From assembly GCF_009707325.1 (NCBI RefSeq), contig NZ_CP046103.1:4226744-4290743 (forward strand): 64,000 bases of DNA. The letters run 5' to 3'. Positions 16,402-25,940 of this stretch are shown one piece after another. Every line of letters starts with the position of its first letter. Positions within the stretch are counted from its first letter, which is position 1. The stretch comes from Pseudomonas sp. IB20 (lineage in GTDB: Bacteria > Pseudomonadota > Gammaproteobacteria > Pseudomonadales > Pseudomonadaceae). The translations under genes were made by a program, and so were the position numbers. The notes under the pieces are model-generated. The model had not been told where the DNA came from. It did no database searches and saw only the letters and a list, made by a program, of their open reading frames with translations.

Positions 16402-17871
16402 TTATTTCTTGTCGCGGCGCTTCTTGTCGGCCTTCTTGTGGTGAGTCATCAAACGACGCTTCTTGTTCACCTGACGGTCAGTCAAGGTGTTCTTGTTGCC
16501 TTCGTATGGGTTCTCGCCACCTTTGAACTCGATACGGATCGGCGTACCGACCAGTTTCAAGACACGGCGGTAGGTGTTTTCCAGGTAACGCACATAGGAT
16601 TTCGGCACCTTCTCGATCTGGTTACCGTGAATCACGATAATCGGCGGGTTGGCACCACCCAAGTGGGCGTAACGCAGTTTGATGCGGCGGTTGTTAACCA
16701 TCGGCGGCGCATGCTCGCCAACTGCGTCTTCCAGGATCTGGGTCAGACGGTTGGTCGGCCAGCGGGTAACTGCGGACTTGAACGAGTTTTGTACGGAGGC
16801 GTAGAGGTTACCCACGCCGGTGCCGTGCAGGGCCGAGATAAAGTGAATATCGGCGAACTCAACAAAGAACAGGCGGCGCTGCAGCTCGATCTTGACGAAA
16901 TCGCGCTCGCTCGGCGTCATGCCGTCCCACTTGTTGATCGCGATGACCAAGGCGCGACCGGCTTCCAGGGCAAAGCCCAGCAAGTTGAGGTCGTGGTCTA
17001 CCACGCCTTCGCGGGCGTCCATCACGAAGATCACCACGTTGGCGTCTTTGATCGCTTGCAGGGTTTTGACCACCGAGAACTTTTCAACTTCCTCGTGGAT
17101 CTTGCCGCGCTTGCGCACACCGGCGGTGTCGATCAGCGTGTACTTCTCGTCGTTACGCTCGAACGGGATGTAGATGCTGTCGCGGGTGGTGCCGGGTTCG
17201 TCATACACGATTACCCGGTCTTCGCCGAGCATGCGGTTAACCAGCGTCGACTTGCCGACGTTAGGGCGGCCGATGATCGCGATCTTGATACCGTCTTTTT
17301 CGCTCGGGCCAGGAATGCGCTTGGCTTCCTCACCTTCGGCGACGATCTCCTCGCTGCCCTCTTCTTCCTCGGCGTCATCCTTAGGGAAGTCGCGCAGGGC
17401 GATTTCCAGCATCTGGGTGATGCCGCGACCGTGAGCACCGGCGACCGGAATCGCGTCGCCCAGGCCCATCGGGCTGAATTCGGCACGGGCGGCCTCAGGA
17501 TCGATGTTGTCGATCTTGTTGGCGACCAGATAGGAACGCTTGTTGCGCTTGCGCAGGTGCTCGCCAATCATTTGGTCGGCAGCGGTGTAGCCCGCGCGGG
17601 CGTCCACCAGGAACAACACGACATCGGCTTCTTCGATAGCGAGCAGCGACTGCTCGGCCATCTTTTCGTCCATGCCATGCTCGTCACCGGAGATACCACC
17701 GGTGTCGACAATAATGTAGGAGCGCCCTTGCCACTTTGCCTCACCGTATTGGCGATCACGGGTCAGACCGGACAAGTCGCCGACGATGGCGTCGCGAGTC
17801 CTGGTCAGGCGGTTGAACAAGGTGGACTTGCCGACGTTAGGTCGGCCCACCAGGGCGATTACGGGAACCAT
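16402..17871 (-). CDS. der: Ribosome biogenesis GTPase Der (EngA)
   Basis: 489 residues. Two tandem G domains: GRPNVGKST at about 8-16 with NKID, and a second GRPNVGKST near 200 with DTAG and NKWD. A KH-like domain and a Lys-rich tail follow. Der binds the 50S subunit and is needed for its maturation. The ATG at 17871 (MVPVIALVG) is preferred over 17883 because GGAGA lies six bases before it and it matches the family N-terminus. It is preceded by a hairpin that ends bamB transcription. Confidence 0.96.
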   Translation of the reverse strand: MVPVIALVGRPNVGKSTLFNRLTRTRDAIVGDLSGLTRDRQYGEAKWQGRSYIIVDTGGISGDEHGMDEKMAEQSLLAIEEADVVLFLVDARAGYTAADQMIGEHLRKRNKRSYLVANKIDNIDPEAARAEFSPMGLGDAIPVAGAHGRGITQMLEIALRDFPKDDAEEEEGSEEIVAEGEEAKRIPGPSEKDGIKIAIIGRPNVGKSTLVNRMLGEDRVIVYDEPGTTRDSIYIPFERNDEKYTLIDTAGVRKRGKIHEEVEKFSVVKTLQAIKDANVVIFVMDAREGVVDHDLNLLGFALEAGRALVIAINKWDGMTPSERDFVKIELQRRLFFVEFADIHFISALHGTGVGNLYASVQNSFKSAVTRWPTNRLTQILEDAVGEHAPPMVNNRRIKLRYAHLGGANPPIIVIHGNQIEKVPKSYVRYLENTYRRVLKLVGTPIRIEFKGGENPYEGNKNTLTDRQVNKKRRLMTHHKKADKKRRDKK

Positions 17872-17895
17872 GCGGCTCTCCACTTCGTTATTTCA

Positions 17896-17927
17896 GAAAA
17901 TACAAAAGCCGCTGCAAGGCAGCGGCT
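17896..17927 (-). terminator. Hairpin terminator between bamB and der
   Basis: On the minus strand a nine-pair stem (AGCCGCTGC/GCAGCGGCT) with a three-base loop is followed by TTTTGTATTTT. It lies just before the der ribosome site, so it may only partly end readthrough from bamB. Confidence 0.75.
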
Positions 17928-18005
17928 GGTGCTCGGGGCAGCATATTCAAATGCCGCATGCCCCGCCGAAGCGGGGCCGCCTGGGTGTTACCCCAAGCAT
18001 AGTTC

Positions 18006-19157
18006 TTACTTGATGGTCAGGGCTTGCAGCTTGCCGCTGTTGCCAAACACATAAAGCATGTTACCCACAACCAGCGGACGGGCACGCAGGCCGTCGCTGT
18101 CGATACGCTCGCGGCCGACAAAACGACCGTCCACCTGGCTCAGCAGATGCAGGTAACCTTCGAAGTCACCTACCGCTACGTAGCTGGAGAACACTTCCGG
18201 TGCCGACAGTTGACGGCGGGCCAGAGAGTCGTTGCTCCACAGTGCGGTGGTAGAACGCTCGTCCACACTTTCAACGGTGCCGGACGCCAGGCTTACGTAG
18301 ACGCTGCCAAACCCTTGGGCGACACCAGCATAGCTGGAAGCATCACGCTGCCAGTTGATGCGGCCGCTTTGCAGGTCCAGCGCCGCAACGCGGCCCTGGT
18401 AAGTGGCCACGTAAATGGTTTCGCCCGACAGCAGCAAGCCGCCGTCGATGTCCACAACGCGGTCCAGCTCGGAACGACCTTGAGGGATGGCCACACGGGT
18501 TTCCCAGGCCGGCACGCCGTTCTGAGTATCCAGGGCGACCACTTTACCGGTCGACAGGCCTGCGACGGCCAGGTTGTTGGTCACAATCGGACCACTGGTA
18601 CCGCGCAGGGTCAACACCGCAGGGGTGCTGTCATACAGCCAGCGCTGGTTGCCGGTGGAGGCATCCAAGCCAATCACACGGTCATCCTGGGTCTGCACCA
18701 CGACGATATCGCCGTTGGTGGCAGGCGCCGAGAGCACTTCACTGGTCACGCGAGCGCGCCATTTCTCTTCGCCCGTCGCCGAGTCCAGAGCAACCACGTC
18801 GCCTTTAAGCGTACCGATCAGCACCATGCCGTAGCCGACACCCACGCCACCGGAAACCGGCAGCTCGAGGTCTTTCTTCCACTTCACGTCGCCATTCATG
18901 CGATCCATGGCAATGATCACGCCCGTGGAGTCAGTGGCCACGATGTTGTCGCCGTCGATTGCCGGCTGCAACAGGTTGTACAGGTCGCCCTGGCCATCAC
19001 CGACGGAGCGGCTCCACTGCTTCTGCAGGACCACTTCTTCCTTGAAGCTGGTCAGCTCGGCAGGAGGCAGTTCTTTTTTACTGTTGCTGCTGCAACCCGC
19101 GGCCAGAATGGCCAGAGCCAGCAATGCTGCATGTTTCCAACGGATCACGTCACGCAT
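18006..19157 (-). CDS. bamB: Outer membrane assembly lipoprotein BamB
   Basis: 383 residues. A lipoprotein signal ends LAILAAGC with Cys22 as the acylated residue. The rest is an eight-bladed beta-propeller of PQQ-like repeats (GEEKWRARVTS, GNQRWLYDSTP, GRINWQRDASS). It is a BamACDE partner for folding beta-barrel proteins at the inner face of the outer membrane. The start at 19157 overlaps the yfgM stop by eight bases. In-frame codons upstream lie inside yfgM and were discarded. Confidence 0.95.
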   Translation of the reverse strand: MRDVIRWKHAALLALAILAAGCSSNSKKELPPAELTSFKEEVVLQKQWSRSVGDGQGDLYNLLQPAIDGDNIVATDSTGVIIAMDRMNGDVKWKKDLELPVSGGVGVGYGMVLIGTLKGDVVALDSATGEEKWRARVTSEVLSAPATNGDIVVVQTQDDRVIGLDASTGNQRWLYDSTPAVLTLRGTSGPIVTNNLAVAGLSTGKVVALDTQNGVPAWETRVAIPQGRSELDRVVDIDGGLLLSGETIYVATYQGRVAALDLQSGRINWQRDASSYAGVAQGFGSVYVSLASGTVESVDERSTTALWSNDSLARRQLSAPEVFSSYVAVGDFEGYLHLLSQVDGRFVGRERIDSDGLRARPLVVGNMLYVFGNSGKLQALTIK

Positions 19158-19791
19158 CCCCTTTGGCCAAGTCGTCCAGCTTGATTTGTAAGCCACCGAC
19201 CGCCGCTTCATCAGACAGCGCCGCCTTGGCTTTTTGGTACGCAGCATGGGCTTCGTCGGTACGACCCAATTGGACCAACAGGTCGCCCTTGAGCTCTTCA
19301 CGAGTGGCCACAAATGCTTTGTCAGCATCGCCGTCGAGCAATTTGAGTGCTTCGTCAGCCTTGTTCTGTGCTGCCAACACCTGTGCCAGGCGCTGACGTG
19401 CGATTTCACCCAGGGTCGGGTTGGTCGGCTTGTCGGCGATGGCCTTCAGCTCGGTGGCTGCGTCATCCAGCTTGCCGGTGTCGACCGCAACTTTCGCGAC
19501 GAACAGGCTGCCGTACTGGGCGTAGGTGCTACCGCCGAATTCGGCTTTCAGCTTGCCGGCCAAGTCTGCCACTTGGCCAGGATCAGGCTTGCCGTCCGGC
19601 GTCAGCGTGGTTTCCAGCAATTGTTGATAGAGGATCGAGGCGCCTTGGGACTGGTTGGCCTGATACTTTGTCCAGGCTTGCCAGCCGAACACCACCACTA
19701 AAGCCAGCAGGCCGCCGGTAACCAGGGGCTTGCCGTTACGCTGCCACCAGTCCTTGAACTCGGCCAGCTGCTCATCATCAGTACTCGACAC
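19150..19791 (-). CDS. yfgM: YfgM family membrane-anchored TPR protein
   Basis: 213 residues. A cytoplasmic N-tail, one transmembrane segment (about 20-40; LVTGGLLALVVVFGW) and periplasmic TPR-like repeats. In E. coli YfgM is an ancillary SecYEG partner linked to periplasmic chaperones. It lies between hisS and bamB, as in many gammaproteobacteria. Confidence 0.92.
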   Translation of the reverse strand: MSSTDDEQLAEFKDWWQRNGKPLVTGGLLALVVVFGWQAWTKYQANQSQGASILYQQLLETTLTPDGKPDPGQVADLAGKLKAEFGGSTYAQYGSLFVAKVAVDTGKLDDAATELKAIADKPTNPTLGEIARQRLAQVLAAQNKADEALKLLDGDADKAFVATREELKGDLLVQLGRTDEAHAAYQKAKAALSDEAAVGGLQIKLDDLAKGDA

Positions 19792-19832
19792 CCCAATACT
19801 CCTTAATCGCTAAATTCGGCTGTTCGACAGCT

Positions 19833-21122
19833 TCAACCCTGCACGACGCAGGTGGCCAAGTGCGCGGCGAGCGCATCAAAGGCAATGTTCTGTTGCTCGC
19901 CCTGGCCACGCAGGGGTTTGAAACCTATCACTTGCTGGGCCAGTTCGTCATCGCCGAGGATTAGTGCATACAGCGCACCGCTCTTGTCGGCCTTCTTGAA
20001 TTGGCTCTTGAAGCTGCCGGCGCCGGCATTGATCTGCAGGCGCAGGTTCGGCAGTTGGTCGCGCACTTTTTCGCTCAAGGCCAGGGCTGCCAGTTCGGCG
20101 GCCTCGCCAAAGGCGCACAGGTACACGTCCACCTGACGGGAGATTTCTTCCGGGACCTGCTCCAGGGTTTCCAGCAGCAGGATCAGCCGCTCGATGCCCA
20201 TGGCAAAACCCACGCCCGTGGTCGGTTTGCCGCCCATTTGCTCGACCAGGCCGTCGTAACGACCACCGGCGCACACGGTGCCCTGGGCGCCGAGTTTGTC
20301 GGTGACCCATTCGAATACGGTTTTGCTGTAGTAATCGAGGCCACGTACCAGTTTCGGGTTGATCACGTACGGAATACCGGCCGCATCCAGGCGAGCCTTG
20401 AGGCCCTCGAAGTGGGTGCGCGACTCGTCGTCCAGGTAATCGGCCATTTTCGGCGCGTCGACCAGTACGGCTTGGGTGTCGGCGTTCTTGGTATCCAGCA
20501 CGCGCAATGGGTTGGTTTTCAGACGGCGCTGGCTGTCTTCGTCCAACTTGTCGAGGTGGGCGGACAGGTACTCGACCAGGGCGACCCGGTAGCGGCCACG
20601 GGATTCACTGGTGCCCAGGCTGTTAAGTTCAAGCTTGACCGCGTCGCGGATGCCCAGCAGGCCCCACAGGCGCCAGGTCAGCACGATCAGCTCGGCGTCG
20701 ATGTCCGGGCCGTCGAGGTTGAACACTTCCAGGCCGATCTGGTGGAACTGGCGATAACGGCCTTTCTGCGGGCGCTCGTGGCGGAACATCGGGCCGATGT
20801 ACCACAGCTTCTGCGGCTGGCCACCACCGGTGAGGCCATGCTCGAGCACGGCGCGCACGCACGCGGCAGTACCTTCCGGACGCAGAGTCAGGGAGTCGCC
20901 GTTGCGGTCTTCAAAGGTGTACATCTCTTTTTCGACGATGTCGGTCACTTCACCGATGGAGCGCTTGAACAGCTCGGTGAACTCGACGATCGGCATGCGG
21001 ATCTGCTTGTAACCGTAGTTATCCAGCAGGCGCGCGACCGTGCTCTCGAAGTAGCGCCACAGTGGCGTCTGCTCCGGCAGGATGTCGTTCATGCCACGAA
21101 TGGCTTGCAGAGACTTGCTCAC
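19833..21122 (-). CDS. hisS: Histidyl-tRNA synthetase
   Basis: 429 residues, class II synthetase. Motif 2 (MFRHERPQKGRYRQFHQ), the histidine-binding VRGLDYYSKTVFEW and motif 3 (GVGFAMGIERL) are intact, followed by an anticodon-binding domain. The start is GTG at 21122, with AAGGA seven bases before it. Downstream of ispG by 21 bp and likely in one transcript with it. Confidence 0.97.
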   Translation of the reverse strand: MSKSLQAIRGMNDILPEQTPLWRYFESTVARLLDNYGYKQIRMPIVEFTELFKRSIGEVTDIVEKEMYTFEDRNGDSLTLRPEGTAACVRAVLEHGLTGGGQPQKLWYIGPMFRHERPQKGRYRQFHQIGLEVFNLDGPDIDAELIVLTWRLWGLLGIRDAVKLELNSLGTSESRGRYRVALVEYLSAHLDKLDEDSQRRLKTNPLRVLDTKNADTQAVLVDAPKMADYLDDESRTHFEGLKARLDAAGIPYVINPKLVRGLDYYSKTVFEWVTDKLGAQGTVCAGGRYDGLVEQMGGKPTTGVGFAMGIERLILLLETLEQVPEEISRQVDVYLCAFGEAAELAALALSEKVRDQLPNLRLQINAGAGSFKSQFKKADKSGALYALILGDDELAQQVIGFKPLRGQGEQQNIAFDALAAHLATCVVQG

Positions 21123-21143
21123 ATCTAATCCTTAAATTCGTTC

Positions 21144-22253
21144 TTAGCCGCGCGCGATCAGCGCTGCGTCAGCCGCGACCTTCTCGGCCGCTTTCTGGCG
21201 GATCAGTCTTTCGAGCTCATCCACCAGATTGTCATTCGTCAACTTCTGCGACGGCTTGCCGTCGATGTAAATCAGGTTCGGCGTACCGCCTGTCAGGCCG
21301 ATGTGCGCCTCTTTGGCTTCACCCGGGCCGTTGACCACGCAACCGATCACCGCAACATCCAGCGGCACCAGCAGGTCCTCGAGGCGCCCTTCCAGTTCGT
21401 TCATGGTTTTCACCACGTCGAAGTTCTGCCGCGAGCAGCTCGGGCAGGCAATGAAGTTGATGCCACGGGAACGCAAATGCAGGGATTTGAGAATGTCGTA
21501 ACCGACCTTCACTTCCTCTACCGGGTCTGCCGCCAGGGAGATGCGGATAGTATCGCCAATCCCTTCGGCGAGCAGCATACCGAGACCCACCGCAGATTTC
21601 ACTGTGCCTGAGCGCAAACCGCCCGCTTCAGTGATACCCAGGTGCAGCGGCTGCACGATTTCCTTGGCCAGCAGGCGGTAAGCTTCTACGGCCATAAACA
21701 CGTCGGAAGCCTTTACGCTGACCTTGAAGTCCTGAAAATTCAGACGTTCAAGGTGTTCAACGTGGCGCAGCGCCGATTCAACCAGCGCGGCTGGGGTCGG
21801 CTCGCCGTATTTCTTTTGCAGGTCTTTTTCCAGGGAACCGGCGTTGACGCCGATACGGATCGGAATCCCGCGATCACGGGCAGCATCCACCACCGCGCGC
21901 ACACGGTCTTCGCGACCGATGTTGCCCGGGTTGATGCGCAGGCAATCGACGCCCAGCTCGGCAACGCGCAAAGCGATCTTATAGTCGAAGTGAATGTCGG
22001 CAACCAGCGGCACCTTGACCAGTTGTTTTATGCGACCAAAGGCTTCGGCAGCGTCCATGTCTGGCACGGAAATCCGCACGATGTCTACGCCGGCGGCTTC
22101 CAGACGGTTGATCTGGGCCACGGTGGCGGCAACATCATTGGTGTCGCTGTTGGTCATGCTCTGTACCGCGATGGGGGCATCGCCACCCACCGGCACCGAG
22201 CCGACCCAGATCTTGCGCGATACGCGACGTTTGATTGGAGATTCGCCGTGCAT
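21144..22253 (-). CDS. ispG: 4-hydroxy-3-methylbut-2-en-1-yl diphosphate synthase
   Basis: 369 residues. MEP-pathway enzyme that converts MEcPP to HMBPP using a [4Fe-4S] cluster. The cluster cysteines are in CPSCSRQNFDV and GCVVNGPGEAKEAH. The TIM-barrel N-terminal half carries the VGGDAPIAVQSMTN signature. It starts three bases after the rodZ stop, so it is translationally close-coupled. The nearby ISC operon would supply its cluster. Confidence 0.97.
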   Translation of the reverse strand: MHGESPIKRRVSRKIWVGSVPVGGDAPIAVQSMTNSDTNDVAATVAQINRLEAAGVDIVRISVPDMDAAEAFGRIKQLVKVPLVADIHFDYKIALRVAELGVDCLRINPGNIGREDRVRAVVDAARDRGIPIRIGVNAGSLEKDLQKKYGEPTPAALVESALRHVEHLERLNFQDFKVSVKASDVFMAVEAYRLLAKEIVQPLHLGITEAGGLRSGTVKSAVGLGMLLAEGIGDTIRISLAADPVEEVKVGYDILKSLHLRSRGINFIACPSCSRQNFDVVKTMNELEGRLEDLLVPLDVAVIGCVVNGPGEAKEAHIGLTGGTPNLIYIDGKPSQKLTNDNLVDELERLIRQKAAEKVAADAALIARG

Positions 22254-22255
22254 GA

Positions 22256-23263
22256 CTATTGTCCCAACTTGAGGCGAGCAGTCTCGCCACTGGTGAACGG
22301 CGCTACGTCCACAGGCTGGCCGTTGTAGACCACTTGCGCGCCACGGGCAAAGCCCAGACGCAGCGTCAAAGGAGGCTTGCCGCCCTGGTCAAGCGTATCT
22401 CCCTTACGCTTCAAACCGCTAAACAGCACTTTGCCGTTGCCATCGGTGACTTGCGTCCAGCAGTCAGCGACGAAGGTAATCTGGATATGCCCGTCACCGG
22501 CGATCAACGCAGGCGCGGTAGCCGGCGCAACTGCCGGCGCTGCCGGTGCAGCTGGCGTGGTGGCCACAGGAGCCGGTGCCGCGACAGCGGGTGTGTGGGC
22601 CTGGGCAGCCGGAGCGGCCGGGGTTGCCGGGGTTGCCGGCACAGTGGGAGCCGTCACGGCGGCGGCAGGCGCAGTGCCAGCTTCCGGCACTGGCTGCTCG
22701 GCGGTGGCCGGCGCTTGCGGCGCGGCCTGCCCTTCGGCAACGGCCTGGTCTTCTGGCTCGTCCAGCGGATGAATTTGGGTGGTGCCGTCAGCGCTTTCGA
22801 CTTCGACGTGCTCCATGGCGTTGCTGGTCAGGTCCTTGCTGCGCTGGGAGGCCTGGTCTTGCCACCAGACGAAACCGCCGCCGATCACGGCAATCAGCAG
22901 CAACAGGCTGACAATTCGCAAAATTGTGTGGGAAACCCGCACCGGCTCTTCGATGCGACCCAGGCCATGCACATTGCTGCCTTGGGAATCGGTGCCGGTG
23001 AACTGGTCGAATTCCTGTACCAGCACGGTCTGGTCAATGCCCAGCAACTTGGCATAAGCGCGGATATAGCCGCGGGAGAAGGTATGCCCAGGCAGCTTGT
23101 CGAACGCGCCGGCTTCAAGGTTGCCCAGAGACGTCGTGGTCAAATTGAGCTTGAGGGCCACTTCTGCCAGCGACCAACCATTGCTTTCGCGGGCCTGACG
23201 CAAGGTCTCGCCTGGGTTTACGCGATTAGCTGCTACAACTTCCGGGTGCGACGCTTTCATCAT
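22256..23263 (-). CDS. rodZ: Cell-shape protein RodZ
   Basis: 335 residues. A cytoplasmic Cro/CI-like helix-turn-helix (about 17-85) that in other bacteria binds MreB, one transmembrane helix (about 113-134), a Pro/Ala/Thr-rich periplasmic linker (about 170-255) and a C-terminal DUF4115 domain. The first of two consecutive ATGs (23263, 23260) overlaps the pilW stop as ATGA. Confidence 0.93.
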   Translation of the reverse strand: MMKASHPEVVAANRVNPGETLRQARESNGWSLAEVALKLNLTTTSLGNLEAGAFDKLPGHTFSRGYIRAYAKLLGIDQTVLVQEFDQFTGTDSQGSNVHGLGRIEEPVRVSHTILRIVSLLLLIAVIGGGFVWWQDQASQRSKDLTSNAMEHVEVESADGTTQIHPLDEPEDQAVAEGQAAPQAPATAEQPVPEAGTAPAAAVTAPTVPATPATPAAPAAQAHTPAVAAPAPVATTPAAPAAPAVAPATAPALIAGDGHIQITFVADCWTQVTDGNGKVLFSGLKRKGDTLDQGGKPPLTLRLGFARGAQVVYNGQPVDVAPFTSGETARLKLGQ

Positions 23264-24018
23264 TGCTCCGACAGGTATTGCTGATATTCCGGCGTACCGG
23301 GATAGAGTCGTTCGAGTTGCTGGCCAAAACGTGCGGCCGTGTCGCGTTCTTCATGAACCGTCGCCAGGCGCACACCGAGCAATAGACTACGTGCATTTTG
23401 CCCGCTGAGCAGGCTAAAACGCTCGTAATAGTCACGTGCCGGCACATAATGCCTGTCTTCGTAAGACATCTCAGCCATTTCGAGCAACGCACGTGGCTGG
23501 CGACTGTTCAGGTGCAGGGCTTTTTCCAGTTGCTGACGCGCGCTATCGCGCTGACCGAGGCGCACCGAGGTGACCCCAAGGTTCTCGAACACCCGCGACC
23601 GCTCCGGGTAGAGGGCATCGGAGGAAGCTTGCTGGAAATAACGGGAAGCCTGGTCATAACGTTTCTGCGCGAACAGGAAGCTGCCGTAATTGTTCAGCAG
23701 CCGAGGGTCTGCAGGACGCGCGGCCAAGGCCTTTTGGAAATACTGATCGGCCAGCTCAGGCTCGGCCTGCGCCTGGAACACCAAGGCCAATGCGGCATTC
23801 GCGTCGGCATCGTCGCCGTCCAGCTCAAGGGCCTTTTTCAACGGCACCTTGGCCTGCTCGCTCATACCTTGGCGCAGGTAACCCAGGCCCAGTTGCACAT
23901 AGGCCACTCGCGCCTCATCACGGCCTTTATCGGTTTGCAAAGGGCTGTCATAGCCCGATGAAACACAACCGGCCACGAGGCCGGTAAAAAGTAAAAGCAG
24001 CGCAAGGCGCAAGGGCAT
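23260..24018 (-). CDS. pilW: Type IV pilus biogenesis/stability protein PilW (PilF)
   Basis: 252 residues. A lipoprotein signal ends LVAGC at Cys18. Six or so TPR repeats follow (ARVAYVQLGLGYLRQG, DPRLLNNYGSFLFAQ, ERSRVFENLGVTSVRLG). In P. aeruginosa PilF is the outer-membrane pilotin for the PilQ secretin. The end overlaps the rodZ start and the gene lies 12 bp after rlmN. Confidence 0.93.
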   Translation of the reverse strand: MPLRLALLLLFTGLVAGCVSSGYDSPLQTDKGRDEARVAYVQLGLGYLRQGMSEQAKVPLKKALELDGDDADANAALALVFQAQAEPELADQYFQKALAARPADPRLLNNYGSFLFAQKRYDQASRYFQQASSDALYPERSRVFENLGVTSVRLGQRDSARQQLEKALHLNSRQPRALLEMAEMSYEDRHYVPARDYYERFSLLSGQNARSLLLGVRLATVHEERDTAARFGQQLERLYPGTPEYQQYLSEQ

Positions 24019-24030
24019 AGAGATCCTCTC

Positions 24031-25179
24031 TCAGATTCGATTCACAGCAATTTGCGGCAAATCTTCGGCGGCGTTAAGTTCGCGCACGGCGATATAACGT
24101 TCGCGGCGACGGGTGCGATCCAGCACCTGCCCTACCAATTGGCCACACGCGGCGTCGATGTCCTCACCACGGGTGGTGCGTACGGTGACGTTGTAGCCCG
24201 CCTGGTGCAGTTGATCCTGGAAACGGCGAATGGCGTTGTTGCTCGGCCGCTCGTAGCCAGAATGTGGAAACGGGTTAAACGGAATCAGGTTGATCTTGCA
24301 CGGGGTGTTCTTGAGCAGCTCGATCATCTCGACCGCGTGCTCAACCTTGTCGTTGATGTCCTTGAGCATGGTGTACTCAATGGTCAACACACGCTTCTCG
24401 CCCAAGGTCGCCATGTAACGCTGGCAGGATTCGAGCAGCATCTTAAGCGGATACTTCTTGTTGATCGGCACCAATTGGTTACGCAATGCGTCATTGGGTG
24501 CGTGCAGCGACAACGCCAGGGAGACGTCGATGTGCTTGGCCAGCTCATCGATCATCGGCACCACGCCTGAGGTCGACAGGGTCACACGGCGCTTGGAAAT
24601 GCCGTAGCCCAGGTCGTCCATCATCAAATGCATGGCCGCAATCACGTTGTCGAAGTTCAGCAGCGGCTCACCCATGCCCATCATCACCACGTTGGTGATG
24701 GCACGGTCGACGGTTGCCGGGACGCTGCCAAAGGATTTGTTGGCAATCCACACCTGGCCGATGACTTCGGCGGCGGTGAGGTTGCTATTGAAGCCTTGCT
24801 TGCCGGTGGAGCAGAAACTGCAGTCCAGGGCACAGCCTGCCTGGGACGAAACGCACAAAGTGCCGCGCTTGCCCTGGGGAATGTACACGGTCTCGACGCA
24901 GCTGCCGGACGCCACGCGCACCACCCACTTACGGGTGCCGTCGCTGGAGATGTCCTCGCTGACCACTTCGGGGCCACGGACCTCAGCAATGACCTTGAGC
25001 TTGTCGCGCAGGGCCTTGCTGACGTTCGTCATGGCATCGAAATCGTCGACGCCAAAGTGGTGAATCCACTTCATTACCTGACCGGCACGGAAACGCTTCT
25101 CCCCGATTGAGTCGAAGAATTTCTCCATTTCCGGCTGAGTCAGACCCAGCAGGTTGGTTTTTACAGTCGATGTAGTCAT
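24031..25179 (-). CDS. rlmN: Dual-specificity 23S rRNA/tRNA adenine-C2 methyltransferase RlmN
   Basis: 382 residues, radical SAM enzyme. The CALDCSFC motif gives the CX3CX2C iron-sulfur site. The conserved MGMGEPLLN and a C-terminal cysteine in DIDAACGQL are present. It methylates A2503 of 23S rRNA and A37 of several tRNAs. Upstream of pilW on the same strand and 29 bp after ndk. Confidence 0.95.
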   Translation of the reverse strand: MTTSTVKTNLLGLTQPEMEKFFDSIGEKRFRAGQVMKWIHHFGVDDFDAMTNVSKALRDKLKVIAEVRGPEVVSEDISSDGTRKWVVRVASGSCVETVYIPQGKRGTLCVSSQAGCALDCSFCSTGKQGFNSNLTAAEVIGQVWIANKSFGSVPATVDRAITNVVMMGMGEPLLNFDNVIAAMHLMMDDLGYGISKRRVTLSTSGVVPMIDELAKHIDVSLALSLHAPNDALRNQLVPINKKYPLKMLLESCQRYMATLGEKRVLTIEYTMLKDINDKVEHAVEMIELLKNTPCKINLIPFNPFPHSGYERPSNNAIRRFQDQLHQAGYNVTVRTTRGEDIDAACGQLVGQVLDRTRRRERYIAVRELNAAEDLPQIAVNRI

Positions 25180-25208
25180 GGATTCACCCTCACTCTTTAA
25201 GCCGATGC

Positions 25209-25634
25209 TTAGCGAGCGGTTACTTCAGTAGCAGCGAAAAAGTACGAGATTTCGCGAGCAGCAGCGGCTTCGGAGTCCGAACCGTGAACAGCGTTGGCGT
25301 CGATGGATTCAGCGAAGTCAGCACGAATGGTGCCGGCAGCTGCTTCTTTAGGGTTGGTAGCGCCCATCAGCTCACGGTTCAGAGCGATAGCGTTTTCGCC
25401 TTCCAGAACCTGAACAACAACAGGACCGGAGATCATGAAGGAGACCAGGTCGCCGAAGAAGCCACGAGCGCTGTGCTCAGCGTAGAAGCCTTCAGCTTCA
25501 GCTTTGGACAGTTGCTTGAGTTTCGAAGCTACAACCTTCAGGCCGGCTTTTTCGAAACGAGTGGTGATCTCGCCGATGACGTTTTTTGCAACAGCGTCAG
25601 GCTTGATGATGGAGAAAGTACGTTGAACAGCCAT
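25209..25634 (-). CDS. ndk: Nucleoside diphosphate kinase
   Basis: 141 residues, full length. Transfers phosphate from ATP to other nucleoside diphosphates through the phosphohistidine in NAVHGSDS (about His117). The hexamer-family signature RTFSIIKPDAV opens the protein. It lies after iscX behind a hairpin that may both end the isc transcript and hold the ndk -10 box. Confidence 0.97.
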   Translation of the reverse strand: MAVQRTFSIIKPDAVAKNVIGEITTRFEKAGLKVVASKLKQLSKAEAEGFYAEHSARGFFGDLVSFMISGPVVVQVLEGENAIALNRELMGATNPKEAAAGTIRADFAESIDANAVHGSDSEAAAAREISYFFAATEVTAR

Positions 25635-25660
25635 GGTGTAACTCCAGAAACGGTAATTTA

Positions 25661-25694
25661 CGAAAAATTAAACCCGCGAATTATACGCGGGTTA
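25661..25694 (-). terminator. Hairpin between iscX and ndk with a TATAAT loop
   Basis: On the minus strand AACCCGCG pairs with CGCGGGTT around a seven-base loop, then TTTAATTTTT. The loop contains TATAAT (25680-25685), a perfect -10 for ndk. A matching -35 is weak (TTAGGC, 18 bp away). Confidence 0.65.
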
Positions 25695-25725
25695 TTGGGT
25701 ATTGCCTAACTGCGTAAGGGAGGCG

Positions 25726-25926
25726 TCAGTCCTGCTCTTCTTTCCAGGCAGTCTGGATAGCTTCCAGGACCTTTTCACCGCCACGATCCCGCTCATCTTC
25801 AAACCCTGGCAACGCCATGACCATGTCACGCAAAGCTACAAAGTTCAGGGAGTAAGGATCCAGATCCGGGTTGCCGTCGGCCAACAGGATAGCGATCTCT
25901 TGCACATCAACCCATTTAAGAATCAT
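25726..25926 (-). CDS. iscX: Fe-S cluster assembly protein IscX
   Basis: 66 residues, small and acidic (LKWVDVQEIAILLADGNPD). IscX binds IscS and iron and modulates cluster assembly. The ATG at 25926 follows AAGGAAG; the longer frame from 25944 would overlap fdx more and lacks that spacing. Last gene of the isc operon. Confidence 0.93.
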   Translation of the reverse strand: MILKWVDVQEIAILLADGNPDLDPYSLNFVALRDMVMALPGFEDERDRGGEKVLEAIQTAWKEEQD

Positions 25927-25940
25927 GACACTTCCTTGAA

